DNA of 64,000 nucleotides. It comes from Sinonovacula constricta (Eukaryota; Mollusca; Bivalvia; Cardiida; Solecurtidae). The notes under the pieces were generated by a model that saw nothing but the letters and a program-made list of their open reading frames with translations, was not told the DNA's origin and made no database searches. Numbering within the stretch: the stretch's first letter is position 1; each line of letters starts with the position of its first letter. The position numbers and the translations under genes were made by a program. Below, in pieces: positions 1-13,056 of the stretch. The stretch spans positions 61,265,411 to 61,329,410 of the forward strand of contig CM017557.1 of assembly GCA_007844125.1 (NCBI GenBank), in the 5' to 3' direction.

Positions 1-1267
1 TTTATTCACATAGCAAAAGCTAAGTATATGTTATCAACTTTTAAGTTGGAGGTTGTAGGTTCTGTTTAAACTGTATTTCTGTAACAGTCATACCACATAA
101 AGAGTAACACTTAATTAACTTTTCATCTTTTTATTAATATTGACCGAATTAACTAAACCAAATACAATTATTTAATATTTTCAGAGACTTCAAAATAAAA
201 AAAATATTGTATCGTTGAATACAAATGTCTCTTATTTATTATTTCTAAAAGATTTTAGTACTCAAGGCATTTTGCCAAAATCCGTATTTGAAGCAAGAAA
301 GAATGGTCAAGCGATATTTTTGACGTATTATAAGACGATTTACTTAAGCCTCACTCCATTTTATTAATGATATGCTACAATAACCAATGTTGGCTACAAA
401 TGTTTTAGTCTACATTGAAATCGGATTCAGTGATTTTTGTGAGATAAAGGTACAAGAACGAGCGCGGATGTGAGACATCCAAGGCGCCGTAGAGACCATA
501 CACTTTAAACAAGACGATGGCTATCACGGGGCACTAAACACTCGCTGTCGATTCATTGCATAATAACTCTGATGGGAATTAGACTGTCTGCTACATCGCT
601 TTCTTCCTTGTTGTCTGCTACATCTGTAAATACAAGCTGCGTTGTTAACATCTGTGTACCTTGGTTACTTTTGTTAAAACCTTATCAAACGGCTGCGAAT
701 TTCTGTTAATGCATGCTACTTTTTATAATTGCAAGCTACACTTTATTGTTGCAAGCTAGACTGTTAAAAAGGGAACACTTGTTGTGTTGTTTTTTTTTTC
801 TCTGAAATGTGTCTTACAGAACAACTGCGACTTCATGTTTATTGACTGCCATACTATCGTGTAGAAATGGAAAAAAGGCATAAGAGGCACCGCTCTCAAG
901 AGCGACGCGTATAAATCGTTATGCAGTGAAAAGTTAATATAAGAATATAATAATAAGAATAATAAGAATAAATGACAAACTACTTTGAGCACTTTAACAT
1001 AAACCAAAATGTGAAGAGGCACAAGACGGAGGTATTCACATGCAAGCCAAATTTAAAAGTAAAGGCAATGAATTTGGGCTTATCTGAAACCTCTATATCG
1101 TAGCCAACAACTTCCAGAACAAGTGAGCCTTGGCCCAAATGTACCACGAAAAGGTCACTGTTCCACGCATAATAAGTTAACAAGCCAAATGATTGTCTCA
1201 GTAATTAACTCAGCACGTTTTCTGCCAGTGTATATTATACTCACGTGCCAAGTAACCACGTGTCTTT
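1..1267. other. No gene seen; AT-rich unique DNA
   Basis: Only short chance reading frames are present, none with domain-like composition or convincing splice signals. I see no RNA gene or mobile element. Confidence 0.5.
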
Positions 1268-1384
1268 CATTCATGTTTATAACGATGTTTTAGTTTGGTT
1301 CATGGCTCAAGGACAATTATCGGATTCATTCATGTTTATAACGATGTTTTAGTTTGGTTCATGACTCAAGGACAATTATCGGAT
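1268..1384. repeat. Tandem duplication, 59-bp unit x2
   Basis: Two consecutive 59-bp copies start at 1268 and 1327 with CATTCATGTTTATAACGATG. They are nearly identical, with one visible change (ATGGCTC versus ATGACTC), so the duplication is recent. It sits immediately upstream of an M-family MITE end. Confidence 0.9.
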
Positions 1385-1392
1385 ACGTCATC

Positions 1393-1490
1393 TTAAAGGT
1401 GGTATCCGACAGTTTGGAGTCATGTTTCTCTCAAACAGCTTAATGTATAGTTGCCCATGAAGATCCCGCGAAATACTATTTATTTATGGC
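1393..1490 (+). mobile_element. M-family MITE, left-end fragment
   Basis: It begins TTAAAGGTGGTATCCGACAG, the terminal inverted repeat (TIR) of the M family, whose best full copy is at 50,821-51,320. It continues with family sequence, including a GATCCCGCGAAATACT segment shared with the copy at 25.9 kb. I cannot find the matching right end, so this is a truncated copy. Confidence 0.6.
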
Positions 1491-2154
1491 TTTTAGGGTG
1501 GTTACTCTAAATACTAAACGGAAGTATAATGAGTGCCATAGACTTTTTTCTCTTTAGTAACAGTCTGTTGCTATGCTTTTGCGTAAAATTTTCTATTTTG
1601 TTAGATTATCTTGATCTTTTTGTTGTAAAAATGAAGCTGAAACCATGTAGAAATAAAGGAAATCAAAAGCCTTGAACACCTATGCACAATAATGGACTGA
1701 TCCACTTTTACCGGAAGTACACCTAACCAAGATACTCTGTAACTTCACCGTACCTTTTGTATACTTTGTCTGGGAACAATAAATGCTTTAGTGCCTATTT
1801 AATCTTTCTTTTAAAAATCAACGGGTTGTAACGATAATTTATTATGCGAAATCCGCTTTTGTAAGTTACATGCATTTTTTCTAGGATAAACGGCTAAAAA
1901 TCCTTATTTTGTTGTTTACTGCACACGTTTTGTTATCTCACTTTATTTTATTTTATTATCACTGTTAAACTTTGACAAAAATATGTTTTGGACTGAATAA
2001 GTGTTGGACTGAAGCGCTCCTTAATGGTTTTAATTATCTTTGCAAGTCAGTTTTTCCTACAGACATTTCCTATGGGGTAATTAAATGTTTTAAGATGTTT
2101 GTTTTGTTTTATTTGTTGTTGTTTTTGTTTGTTTATCCTTTCATCGCACCGACA

Positions 2155-2290
2155 CAATTATGGTTATATTGGCGACGTCAAGCTTATAATTGGTAGAGGA
2201 AGACCCCAGACTTATGTCTGGGTAGAACCATCGGCTCTTGAATGCTAATATTAACATTCACACCACCTCCTCTTCTTCTCCCAAACCTAA
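2155..2290 (-). mobile_element. tRNA-derived SINE fragment (S2 family)
   Basis: On the minus strand the 3' part of the S2 family is visible, with its GACGTCGCCAATATAACCAT end and the GGTTCTACCCAG segment. The tRNA-like head is missing. The paralogous fragment lies at 14,461-14,580, so it predates the segmental duplication. Confidence 0.5.
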
Positions 2291-3595
2291 AGATGACAGG
2301 AATTGACGTTTTCTATGCCAGTTTGTGTATTGTACAGTTCCCCTAGCTGTACTTGTCTTGTACCTGGGTTGAAATAAAAGTATTGTCTGTCTTAAATATG
2401 TTGATCTTTAAATAATTAGGTGACCCAGTATATAACACCACTTTAATTAGTCGTTTATGTATGATTTTGACTTGCTCTACAATAATTACTTTAAGTAACA
2501 TACATTGTGAGTCAGTAATTAAATGAATGTGTATATTTCAAAATCCCATAACCTGTAAACTGTTGCTGGATTCGCCCTGGTCATAAGCGAATCCCATCGT
2601 AACGCAATATCAACATTTTTATTATAAATAAACCAGTATTGGAGAGGTGTATGATAAATTGACTCTAGTGTTGGTCATATCTTTCAAGACAGGTCATACG
2701 GATCCCTAATTAAATGTATCCACTCACGCCCCGCAATCTATTTATTCAAATACAATACTTTATTACATAAAACAAATATATGTTTATAGCAAAACACAGT
2801 TCACATGGATTATGAAAGGAAAATTGAGCTTAATGTGAAGAATATATACATGGAAATATTTTAACCATTTTTTTTCTTACTAAGTTGGCATTATATATGT
2901 ACCTACTTAGTCCATTTACAATATGAATATATGTTCTTGACATTAAATAATAAATTTCTGTTTTGCAGACCATGTGAAATAATATGGTTAAATATAACTT
3001 TTTCTAAGTGTTAAATATTTTGGACAAATTAAAAGGAAGTGATATTCATTTCTGTTAGATTTAGTCAACAATGTTTACACATTCTTTCATTTCTAGCCAA
3101 GCTAATATGTTAATATTGAACATATGCATTCTTTGGGTTACGGAGATACAAATATTGTACGTCTGTACTGTCTATGAACCAATACCTAATTTTAAAACAC
3201 CGAGGCTACAACTATTCTAATCGTTCACGTCGAAAAAAGGTTACCGCATTATGGAATCCATGTTTCCGTTCTTATTGTTTTAAAGCCACATAGCGCAAAA
3301 TACTGTTTGAAGTCTACTATTTATTGTCTCTACTGAAACATAGTCCTTCTTCATGAGAATGCTCTTTGCAGTATTTCACAACAATATTTTATTCCAGTTT
3401 ATTTATTTCTTGATAGAAAAAGTTAATTTCATTTACTATTAACGTTTTTGTAGGTCTTCTAATCGAAATAATACGTATCTCTCCTCTAAAACTATGTGGA
3501 CATTATTTTTCAATGACGTCACTACTTTCGTATTAACTTGTCAAACAAAACGTTAGCGCTTGGACATTTATTCAAATGGATCGGTTTTCTTTTCA

Positions 3596-3960
3596 TTGCC
3601 TGCATTTGAGAAACCCATGAGGAAATGCGAGGTTAGAGCTCTGTAAAACCGGTTTAAGCACCCAGTCGGTCCATAATGCCGACTGACCGTTCCAAGGCGG
3701 TAACTGTCGCGTTTGCTCTTACTGTTAAATGACTCTTCACAGATTTGTACTTACTTTAACATTTGGCGTGCCTGAGAATATATTGGTCCTATGTCTTTTC
3801 ATTTTTTTTTTTTGTATATGTTGCAATGCTCATAGGACTTGGTCTTATATATTCTTATTGACATACCTTCCACTTCACCAATGGCGCAATACTTTTCATT
3901 GTTTAGTCGCCTTTGGACTGATAATTTATGGTCCCATGTCTTCTTATAAAAAGATGTCAT
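3596..3960 (+). repeat. R-family dispersed repeat, tail type A
   Basis: The family head is present: GAAACCC, then GCGAGGTT, GGTTTAAGCACC, CAGTCGGTCC, TGCCGACTGACCGTTCCAAG and GGCGGTAACTG. The tail contains TTGGTCCTATG, a T-run and TTGCAATGCTCATAGGAC, and the same tail follows the head at 20.46-20.68 kb. The head can fold as two successive hairpins (CAGTCGG/CCGACTG and ACCG/CGGT). No tRNA promoter is apparent, and I do not recognise the family. Confidence 0.7.
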
Positions 3961-4139
3961 AAATCGCGTCTGAACATGTGAACATGTAGAAATCAAACTG
4001 ATATTGCAACAAAGCAGTTCAAAGATGGAGTGTCGCTCACGGGTTCCTGTGCAATTCGGTGCACAGTGTGCCAGCTAAGAGTTTCTGTGAGGACTTTCTC
4101 CAAACTTTGCTGGTTGTTGTTGGAATGATTGTTCCACAA

Positions 4140-4370
4140 ACCAGCTTTAAGCACCGCAGTCGATCCATTTGCCGATTGACCGTTCTAAGGCGGTAACTGC
4201 TGGTTGTTGTTTTGTGTGTGTGTGTGTGTGTGTTATGTCTCGTCTCTGTGTTTTTGTCACATATACATTTACCCTGTTTGTCTTGGTCTATAGGTAGTTC
4301 AGAGATAAATATATGTGGCTATTTTGATAGCACTTTTTCTTATTTACCTATTATGCAAATTATTATTTAT
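4140..4370 (+). repeat. R-family dispersed repeat, tail type B
   Basis: A diverged head (CAGTCGATCC, TGCCGATTGACCGTTCTAAG, GGCGGTAACTG) is followed by a (TG)n stretch at 4212-4233. Tail B follows, with TTATGTCTCGTCTCTGTG, CATTTACCCTGTTTGTCTT and GGTAGTTCAGA. Tail B is shared with the copies at 4.9, 16.8 and 26.6 kb (the last inverted). Confidence 0.7.
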
Positions 4371-4811
4371 TATTTTCTTTATGCCAGCGTTTTTGGTGAG
4401 GATTCAGATATTAAGTGTTGGTTCTGCATTCTGTGCTTACGTTTGTTGGTGTTTGGTGTTGTTTTCTTAAATTCGATGGTTTTTCTTCGTGTTAATTCTT
4501 AATTTCACATTTTGACACATGACATATGACGTCATGGCATTTTCAGCGTATGCTTGACGTTATTAAATTGTTCTTATTATACGTTATGGCTTGGCCTGTT
4601 TTTCAAACTGCTCTTTCGCTTAGAACTTTTTATGTTGCCGAGGCTTTTATTTACTGTACATACTGTACATATGTTGATAGTTTATTATATTACTGGCTAT
4701 TTTATCTGTATATAAGTTCCTTTATCAGTTATAACTTCCGATGCGGGTGATTGCTTTTAATTGTTTCACTTTGAGGAAATATTTTTGTTTACACTGTTGT
4801 TTAATAGACAA

Positions 4812-5060
4812 AACCGTCAGGAAAAGCGAGGTTGGAGCGCTCCACAAACTAGGCTTAAGCACCCCAGTCGGTCCTTTTGTCGACTGACCGTTCCAAGGCG
4901 GTAACTGATGCTCTTTCACCTTGTCATTTACCATGTTTGTCTTTGTCTAGAGGTAGTTCAGATTTAAATATATGTAGTAATTATTATAGGAACTTTTCTT
5001 ATTTTTCATTACGCATATTTTTGTTCTCGTTTGTTGTTTTTAGGGATCCTCGTATAAATA
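4812..5060 (+). repeat. R-family dispersed repeat, tail type B, fullest 5' end
   Basis: The copy has the most complete upstream part: AAACCGTCAGGAAAAGCGAG, GGAGCGCTCCACAAACTAGG, CTTAAGCACCCCAGTCGG, then TCGACTGACCGTTCCAAGGC and GGTAACTG. Tail B follows, with CATTTACCATGTTTGTCTTT and TAGAGGTAGTTCAGATTT. Confidence 0.7.
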
Positions 5061-5529
5061 TCGCATGCAATATTCAACTTTTAGCGATTCTTTAATCTTT
5101 TAAATGACATATTTCATGTTTCACTGTGTCCTGTTGAATTAACACGTAAAAATGTATTACTTTATCAATTTATTTGTGAGTATTGGTGATCTGTAGGTTT
5201 ATTCTAAAATATCTTTTCTAATACGCGTACGAAGATGATAAGATTTACCCTAATGTAATATGCTTGGGTTTTAAATGGCAACTTTCACACAAATCTATGA
5301 TGGCAAACTGACAAACTGACAATACGGCTTTAAAAAGTCCGTTCAAGGTTACCAAACCTTTGTTTAATGTTTTCCATTAAGAAAATATAACCTATGTCCT
5401 ATGAGCACTGCAGCATCTATTTAAATTTGAAATGGCACGGTAAAAAAGGTATTACGGTAAAAAAGGTATTCACATGAAAAGTCAAATATAAAAGATACAA
5501 CAAAACTGCTACAAGATCTTACATAAAAT

Positions 5530-5640
5530 AGAGTCGACCAAACGGTTACCGCCTCGGTCATGTCAGTCGGAATAAGGGTCAACTGAAGTGCTTAAACGTT
5601 TTACGGAGCTCTTCCTGACGGGTTTCTCAAGGTACGCATG
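5530..5640 (-). repeat. R-family dispersed repeat, diverged head, inverted
   Basis: On the minus strand the order is a CGTCAGGAAGAGCTC-like start, GTAAAACGTTTAAGCACTTC, CCGACTGACATGACCGAGGC and GGTAACCG. Orientation is opposite to the copies just upstream. The hairpin core is partly eroded. Confidence 0.5.
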
Positions 5641-5924
5641 AAAGGAAAAAAAGATCCCTTTGAAACAAAATGTCCAAGTGATGACGTTTTGTTGGAGATG
5701 ATGACTTTATTCAAAAGAAGTTTAAAACAACCAAGTCCACAACAATAATGTTATGTTTGGATGGGGGATAAGTATTATAATTATTATAAAAAACAACTAC
5801 ACACTATTCATGATTGTAAAATAAATTAAATGTCTGAATCAAGGACAAAATGACCAGAGAAGAAACGTAAATAATTGTAGCAAAACTTGTGTCAGACCAA
5901 ACTGTCGAATGTCAAAAACATGGC

Positions 5925-6075
5925 GCATTTGACCGCGTAGAGAAAGTAGCTACCCTGATACTCCATGGACTTACCGTATGCATAAGGGTGTCTTTTATAC
6001 TTTTATACCTATGGTGCGCCTGCGGTACTTCCAAGACTTCTGTCTGAGGACTTTCTATAATAACCATAAGTGTGT
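5925..6075 (+). mobile_element. tRNA-derived SINE remnant (S3 family), copy 1
   Basis: The segment around GCGCATTTGACCGCGTAGAG to CTGATACTCCATGGACTTAC aligns with the better-preserved SINE at 15,664-15,790 in duplication copy 2. The internal promoter boxes are degraded. Its presence in both copies puts the insertion before the duplication. Confidence 0.45.
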
Positions 6076-7689
6076 CGCGGGGATAATTTTCAAAATTATA
6101 TATATTAAATAGATATAAAAATTAGAATTTTATTCTTAAATCTTTCTGGATGGCAGTATATAAAAACTGGGGGCTCACTCGGGAAGTGACATTTTATCAG
6201 CATAAAATTCTCTCCTTACACTATCTTATTTACACTGTGAAAAATTTGAAAATTAGCTTTTGTCTATACACATTAAAACAAATTCAACTTGCACACACCA
6301 CCATCATTTTTTTAAATAAATATATATTTATATGATAAACGGAATTAGCATCAAAGAGGTATCAAGTTAAACATTCAGTTCACTATTTCCTGGCACTGAC
6401 TCTCGAACGATAAATGAAAACGGACACAGAACGATGTTTTATGACTTTTCTTTGTTCAATTCTAATGCATATCTAAGTAACATAAAACTCAATTAGGGAT
6501 CACGCGTGTCACTTTAAAGAGAACTAAATCACTAAAGCTCGCGAAAAAACTCTGCTCTCAAAATACGGAAAACATGTTTTCTTTCGGTACACCTAGACGC
6601 AGCTCAAGAGTGCTATGAAAAAGTAGTTCTTAAGTGTTTTGTCTTACATGTATATCATAATTATGTGTAATCAGTAGTTTTTATTTTATTATTTTATTTC
6701 GATTTGTCGATATAGAGACAGGATGATCATCTTGTTGATAAATAAAATCGCAGTTTTAAGCGACTAGGACCAGTATTGACCAAGTATTCTTAAGTAAGAA
6801 TTGCTCAAGTCATGATTTAAATTTGCAATATCCTTCATTGTGTAATTAGCTACATGTCTGTATTTTGCATGATACTTCTATTTTAAGCTTAAAATCACAA
6901 TGAAACTTCATAAATAAGCTTATTGTTGTTGTTATGAAAATTGTCGCTCGTCTTAAGTCATGACTTAGGCTTAAGAAGGATTGGCGAATACTGGCCTAGG
7001 TCTAACTTTCCTTATGATCAATGGCGCAGCAAAAAGTAAAAGCCGGCAAAAGGTTTTAAACGACAATATATTTTAACAAACCTGTCACACATTAATATAT
7101 ATTTTTCAGGAAATAAAAAATATATTAATCTCAAATAAATTCCAAGCTGATCCAAGTCTTAATAAAAAGTACTACAAAAGTATTTCTTAGTGGTTATCCT
7201 TTGCAGGTGCAACAAAACCATCTTCAAGGACTTCGAAGAAAGTTTCTATTTAAATTACCATAAACAACAAAATCACAACAGCAAAAGAACAAAATCATAA
7301 GTAACACATCTAGATGCCACTATTCGGTAAGCCTCTGTCATCTAAATTGAGCTTTATCATTCAGCTAGTTTGTGACTGCATTAAGCAGCTTACTGAGTCG
7401 AAACACATGACAGAGCGGCTTTGTAAGCCCCCAGGGAAACAAATGTATATCTAAGTTAGTCTAGGGATGTGTTAAAGCCATAATAACATTCGTTTAAACA
7501 AGATGTACAATTGCATACTGACAGTAGTGTCTGACCCTTCTTTGGCACCCACTTTATTTTAAATAACCTGGGGAATGCCTATCAAGCCTCCTCAAAAACT
7601 GTGTTCGGGTTATGTTGCTAACTGAATTTAAACATTGTGCGTCAGTGTCTGTGTATGTATATATTACACGTAAAACTACTACATTTAAG

Positions 7690-7830
7690 ACAGAGATGCC
7701 AATATCTGAAGCGCAGTCGGTAGACCAGTGGACTGCTAAACAATAGTGATGAAGTGATGAAATATTATTAGAGCCACGTCGGGGGTGGATCCAGAAGGGT
7801 GTTAGGGGCTGCATCCCCTAACCAACCAGG
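7690..7830 (+). mobile_element. tRNA-like SINE fragment
   Basis: The A-box-like GCGCAGTCGGTAGACCAGTG is followed about 60 nt later by a weak B-box-like stretch. No counterpart is present at the paralogous place in duplication copy 2, so it may be a copy-1-specific insertion. Assignment is tentative. Confidence 0.35.
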
Positions 7831-8342
7831 CAAAAGAGTAGAATTGTGAAAACACATACTTGTAAGTTTAAATATACTAAGCTTTTAAAGTACATTTTGT
7901 CTGTTAATTGCTTAGGTCAAAGTTAGGGTTCCTTACTGTGTGTATAAATCTAGCATTTACTGCGATAAGTTGACTGGATCTTGATTCATACTAAATATTA
8001 AAAAGAAAGTAATGAGTCTGCGAAAGTTTAGTTGGTTTATGTAAATACAAAAAGCTGATAGAAAACACAAGTTATTGTCCCATTGTTTCCGTATTTCCTA
8101 GACATTTTGTAGACAGAAGTGTAGGTACAATGCTAATATATTGACTTTTCTGACACAATTAATGATGTTCTTGCCTCACACCAGATGTCAGTGTTAATTT
8201 AATTTATGTTTGTATATAAATAAAATAATGTTGTTTGTGAAGCATCGGTTAGTCATGTTTTTATTTATATTAACTTTTCTTCTGTATTTCGATGTAAAGA
8301 TAAGAAAAAGCTATAATTTTTCATTCAGTTCGTTCAGCTTAT

Positions 8343-8614
8343 GTCATTATAATATCATGTACAATCCTTAATTTTAATTTTCTTCTTTTATTCGATTTGC
8401 TAATGCAGAGACAGAAAGGTCATCTTAGAAGATAAAAAACCGTACTGTTTGAAAAGACTAGGTCACACTTTGTGACTTTTAAATGCATATTGTTACGACC
8501 AATGGCGCAACATAAAATAAAAGTTAACAACAATATATATAATGTCTCTACTTTAGGAAATCGAATAAAAGAAGAAAATAAAAAATTAAGGATTGTATGT
8601 GATATTCTAATGAC
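8343..8614. mobile_element. MITE-like element with 56-57-bp terminal inverted repeats
   Basis: The left arm (8343-8399) starts GTCATTATAATATCATGTAC. The right arm (8558-8614) is its near-perfect reverse complement and ends in AATGAC. Arms share the internal CAATCCTTAATTTT and CTTCTTTTATTCGATTT blocks. Total length is about 272 bp, with no coding capacity. The element is absent from the paralogous region of duplication copy 2. A clear target duplication is not visible. Parts of its interior resemble 6.68-7.08 kb. Confidence 0.75.
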
Positions 8615-10578
8615 GCATTAGGTCGTTAACATAATAACAACGTAATCCTTCTAAGCGTTCGTGTAAAGATAAAAATCATAATTAGAGACGAAATGCAATT
8701 CAGACTATCTTTGACGATATATATTGATTAATCAAAGCTAGTGGAATTTATCTGCTGACAAATTTCTGCAGTAATTAACGATAAAGGCAGACAGGGTCAA
8801 TTAGGATTCGATTTATGACTTTAAAAATTTTGATAATAATATTTCCTTTGAAAGAACTGTCTGTTTGTTCAACTCCTTCCTGTCATTTTAATCACTTTCC
8901 TTAAACACTTGACGTTTTAGAGAAAAAAATGAATTATCATTTAACAAGTTAGACTTTCGCCTTTTAATCCGAATTCTTACTTACATTTTTATGGATTATG
9001 TCTAGGCAAGTATAAGCTACTTCTAATCGTGATATTTAAAGTAATAAATATATACTTAATATTTTACAAGGCCATTTTACTGGTAAGCGCCATTAGAAAT
9101 AGGTACAACTAGTTCCTACTAAAGATATATATTTATGCTTTATCTAACAAGCTGTGATCTATTTTTTTCATTTATCTGATAATTTATTCAAAGGTCAAAC
9201 TGTTTTAAACAACACTGAATCATAGATTTAACTACTACTTCTGATCACAAGATTCGAAAGATTATTATCTTATAATGTTTGGAGACTCAGAAGCATGGCA
9301 ACGCGTTTCAAATTTTCATCTGTTCCACCCTTGGTAACCTCGTATTACTCTCAACTGTGCATGCGAAAATGTGTGTCAATTCAACATTTTTGTAAATTAT
9401 ATTAAAAAGTGACAATAATCACAATGGTTCCCAAAAATTCACCACTTCAGAATAAGTAAATGGAGTTATCTCCCGTTTATTTATTATATCAAGTAATGTG
9501 CGGGGCATTCTTGCATCGATCTTTTGGTTATTATTCCGGCTAAATATAGTTTGAACTTTTAATTAAATTATATTTTATATAAAATGAGGCTACCCTCTTG
9601 AATTTGTTTGTGTACAATATGTATACGTATAATGTGTTGACATTACATTTGTTACGAGGATGTGTAATGTACAAGTTCAAATAAAAGTATGATTTGTTCA
9701 GTTCTGTATACGTCAATCATAAATAAAAAGCTGGCTTACTCGATAGCGAAGTAATTAAATAAATAGTTTAAAATGCAGATGGTGTGTTTATATGAGTCAT
9801 GTATCCATGCTGAACCATGAGAAAGTTGCTTTCGGTGCCGATGCCGATGCCGATGAAATGTTATCAAGAAAGTTACATGAAAAAAATGTTTACAAAACCT
9901 TACAACTAAGCATACGTGAGATATATAGTAGACAACAATAGAAATTATCATCTGTTAGGCAGATCACGTTAAGTTTCATTCAAACAGCTCGAGAAAGTAT
10001 TTGTACTTAATCAAAAGATAGTGCTATTCATTGACTACAAACCCTGTCAAGTATATCACATCTCAAAGGACCTGTCTGCACAGACAATCTGGTTTAAAGA
10101 ACATGTTTAACAATGTTTGTAGTCATATTACCCAAACACATAGATCTGTGGCATTCAATTCAGAGGACGACTTTAAACGACAATAAGATCCTGTTCAACT
10201 ATTCAAAGGAAGATCACATTTCTGAGCACATTACCATCTTATTTGCAACGGCCTTTGTAAAAGTCGTGAATTTACATACCAGAAAGCACACTCGTATATT
10301 CTTTATATAATTTATTGTATATTCGTTATATTATTTATCGTATATCCTTTATGGTTATTAAGGTGTTGCTTATAGTTTCAGACAAACGTGTTGTTTTTTA
10401 CAATGTCACTTAAACTCATTTCTTTCATATAATAAATAGAACCAGATTAGGAAGAAGGCCGCTTAATTATTTCAATTAAAACTGATCAAAAGAAAAAGAA
10501 ATTGTGTGGCTCTTTGTGATTCAATCATGTTACGCTTAAATGATTCCCAATTTATTAGAACATTAAGGATTGTACATG

Positions 10579-10891
10579 TTTGTTGTTTATTCTGGTACAA
10601 GCCATGGTGTGCTGATTGTTACACTTATTGGTCCACCAGCAGTACTTCAGTTATTTAGAGACGGTGTTCCAATGGCAGCAAATATAGCGCTGCCTTAACT
10701 TAACACCTGACATGATACCACACACAGTCACGGTATCTCGAGTCGTGGAACTACTCTTATATTTGCTTGAGAGTTTGCAAATAAAGAGCTATACCACTAC
10801 AATTGTAACGACGTGGGCAGGAACGAACCCGGGACTTTCTTAACCTGTGTACCTCGGGCCGACGCTCTACCAATTGCGCTACCAGGTCCGA
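10579..10891 (-). mobile_element. tRNA-derived SINE, S1 family, copy a
   Basis: On the minus strand it begins with a tRNA-like head: A-box TAGCGCAATTGGTAGAGCG and B-box GGGTTCGTTCC. A conserved body follows (GTAGTGGTATAGCTC, GCAAATATAAGAGTAGTTCC, TGTGTGTGGTATCATG). A paralogous copy lies at 24,344-24,682 in duplication copy 2. Other copies are at 43.1, 57.7 and 62.0 kb. SINEs depend on a LINE reverse transcriptase in trans; none is encoded here. Confidence 0.85.
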
Positions 10892-11112
10892 TAAAAATAT
10901 CTGAACATGCATGAATGCAGATTTTGAACATATACATCATACTTTTTATTCGATTTAGATTAACTCTAATCTGATCTCTTTAGTAAGATCTGCCAAACAT
11001 GTTGTATGAATATATATTTAACTATCCACTTAGTTACACAAAGGACAACATTATAACCAGAAACGAATGTCTCGAAAATCTGCATAAAACCTAGCATTTA
11101 TAAGATAAACTT

Positions 11113-11424
11113 ACTGACTTTGAATTTAGTATCCGACAGATTTGACCAATTATCTTTCATCTCATTACAGAAAATATTTCCTATCGAAGACAATGTGCAC
11201 ATTTTTAGTGATTTTTACTGACTTTGAATTTGGTATCCGACAGATTTGACCAATTATCTTTCATGTCATTACAGAAAATATTTCCTATCGAAGACAATGT
11301 GCACATTTTTAGTGATTTTTACTGACTTTGAATTTGGTATCCGACAGATTTGACCAATTATCTTTCATGTCATTACAGAAAATATTTCCTATCGAAGACA
11401 ATGTGCACATTTTTAGTGATTTTT
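11113..11424 (+). repeat. Tandem repeat, 104-bp unit x3, containing a MITE end
   Basis: Three near-identical 104-bp units start at 11113, 11217 and 11321 with ACTGACTTTGAATTT. Each includes the M-family TIR core GGTATCCGACAGATTTG. Duplication copy 2 has no such array at the paralogous position. Confidence 0.9.
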
Positions 11425-11678
11425 AAACAAAGAAAACCACCTTAACACCTCAACCGGGTAATCAGCTCTGTCTTAAATATCTATTTTTAGCTGAAATGCC
11501 CATTGTATTTTTTAAGATTGGAATATAATGGGCATTTAAAGCAATATTTTCACGCCTTGTATTTTTTACTCTTGAGTTTATGTTAATAACATCCGTTTCT
11601 TTAACTAATGTCACAAAGACAGGAATACGATGTTATTACATGTATTTGATATAGGCAAACTGTCTGATTCCACCTTTG
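11113..11678 (+). mobile_element. M-family MITE, copy B
   Basis: The left end is buried in the 104-bp tandem array. The body (CGGGTAATCAGCTCTGTC, TATTTTTAGCTGAAAT) and the right TIR (AAACTGTCTGATTCCACCTT) match the paralogous MITE at 24,952-25,505, so this insertion predates the segmental duplication. Confidence 0.7.
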
Positions 11679-13056
11679 AGTTAAAGTCACAAACTGGACA
11701 GCAACAAAGTTTGTGAAACACACTGAATGAACGATTGTTTGAACGGAAGAAATCGCGGAAGTATACTATTCCCTGTTAGCACACGTGTTCGATTATTTTT
11801 AGACCATCTGCTTAGTTGTAAGAAGATGAGCAGTGACCTTCCCAATGTGTTGTTAGTCTATGGAAGCAATTAAACTAGAGGTTTTGTAATCTGATTATCT
11901 GTGAGGAGAATGGTTACACGTTTTTGTATGTTGGTCTACTGCCTAACAGACGTAGATTACTTACGTTTCCTCTGTAGTACATTCTAAAGTACTCGTGGCT
12001 GCCCACTTTCCTGACCTGGCGACCCATTCTGTGACCTTTCTTTTATAAATTTGGACCAAGTCACAAATCGATTTATGGACTTCATAGGAATACGTATGAT
12101 TTTCATATAACTGCCACAGATTGGCAGATGCATATTGAGGGGTCAAAAATAAATGCAGATGGTATCTTTCAAAGAACTATTAAGCGAACGATTGTTTTTC
12201 TTGTGTGTTTTTTTTTCAAATTGCACGATTTTCACCAGACTTCATTTGTTTCCTTCTTCCATTTAGTGCAGTATCAGCTTTATTCCAAAGGTCGCGTCTT
12301 AAATTAAAATATAGAAACGTAGCGTTAAAAATTCATACATAGAAGGCGTACAGAGCAAAGCAAAAATATTATTTAAACACCATAATTCATCCCGGTATAT
12401 CATACATATCGTTAGGTATGAAAAATTCCAGGACATCGAGTGAAGTAATGTTCTATGATTTAAACTTCGCATACTAGAAAATCCAAAAGCGAGTTAAAAT
12501 GGATTTTAAAACTTCAAATTCTTTCAATACAACGACTCACTAGCTGTGCAATTTACCTATAAAGAAATCAATGGAGTTGTTTTTAAACGTGCAACGTTTA
12601 AGCTGTGAAATCATAATTCTTTCCTCATTGATCAAACTGTCTGTATTGTTCGTTGAGGCGGAATGTCTCAACATGTGAATTCAATTTGATTGATGAATCA
12701 ACATCTATAGACAGCTTGATATCGCATATAATTGTCATTTATCTACATCTTCCTATTGATTATATAGGAAGATTATGGCTTTATCATTCTGCAGATATAC
12801 ATTTGTCAATGCGTTAAGTAAGCTTGCGTGAATCGTTTTCTGTGTATCTTTCATTGTCTTTTTTTCTTCCGCCTTCACTAACACAATTTATCCATGTCAA
12901 TTTGTAAGTTTGCTCCTTCTTAAATTGGTATGTAATAGCACTTGTGCTTTATCTGAAACGATTTATATTAGTCATGGTTTTGATGTGCAGTCCAATAAAT
13001 CAAGCATACATACATTTTTTGCCTGTTTTAGAAATACATTCCCTGCGACACGATTA

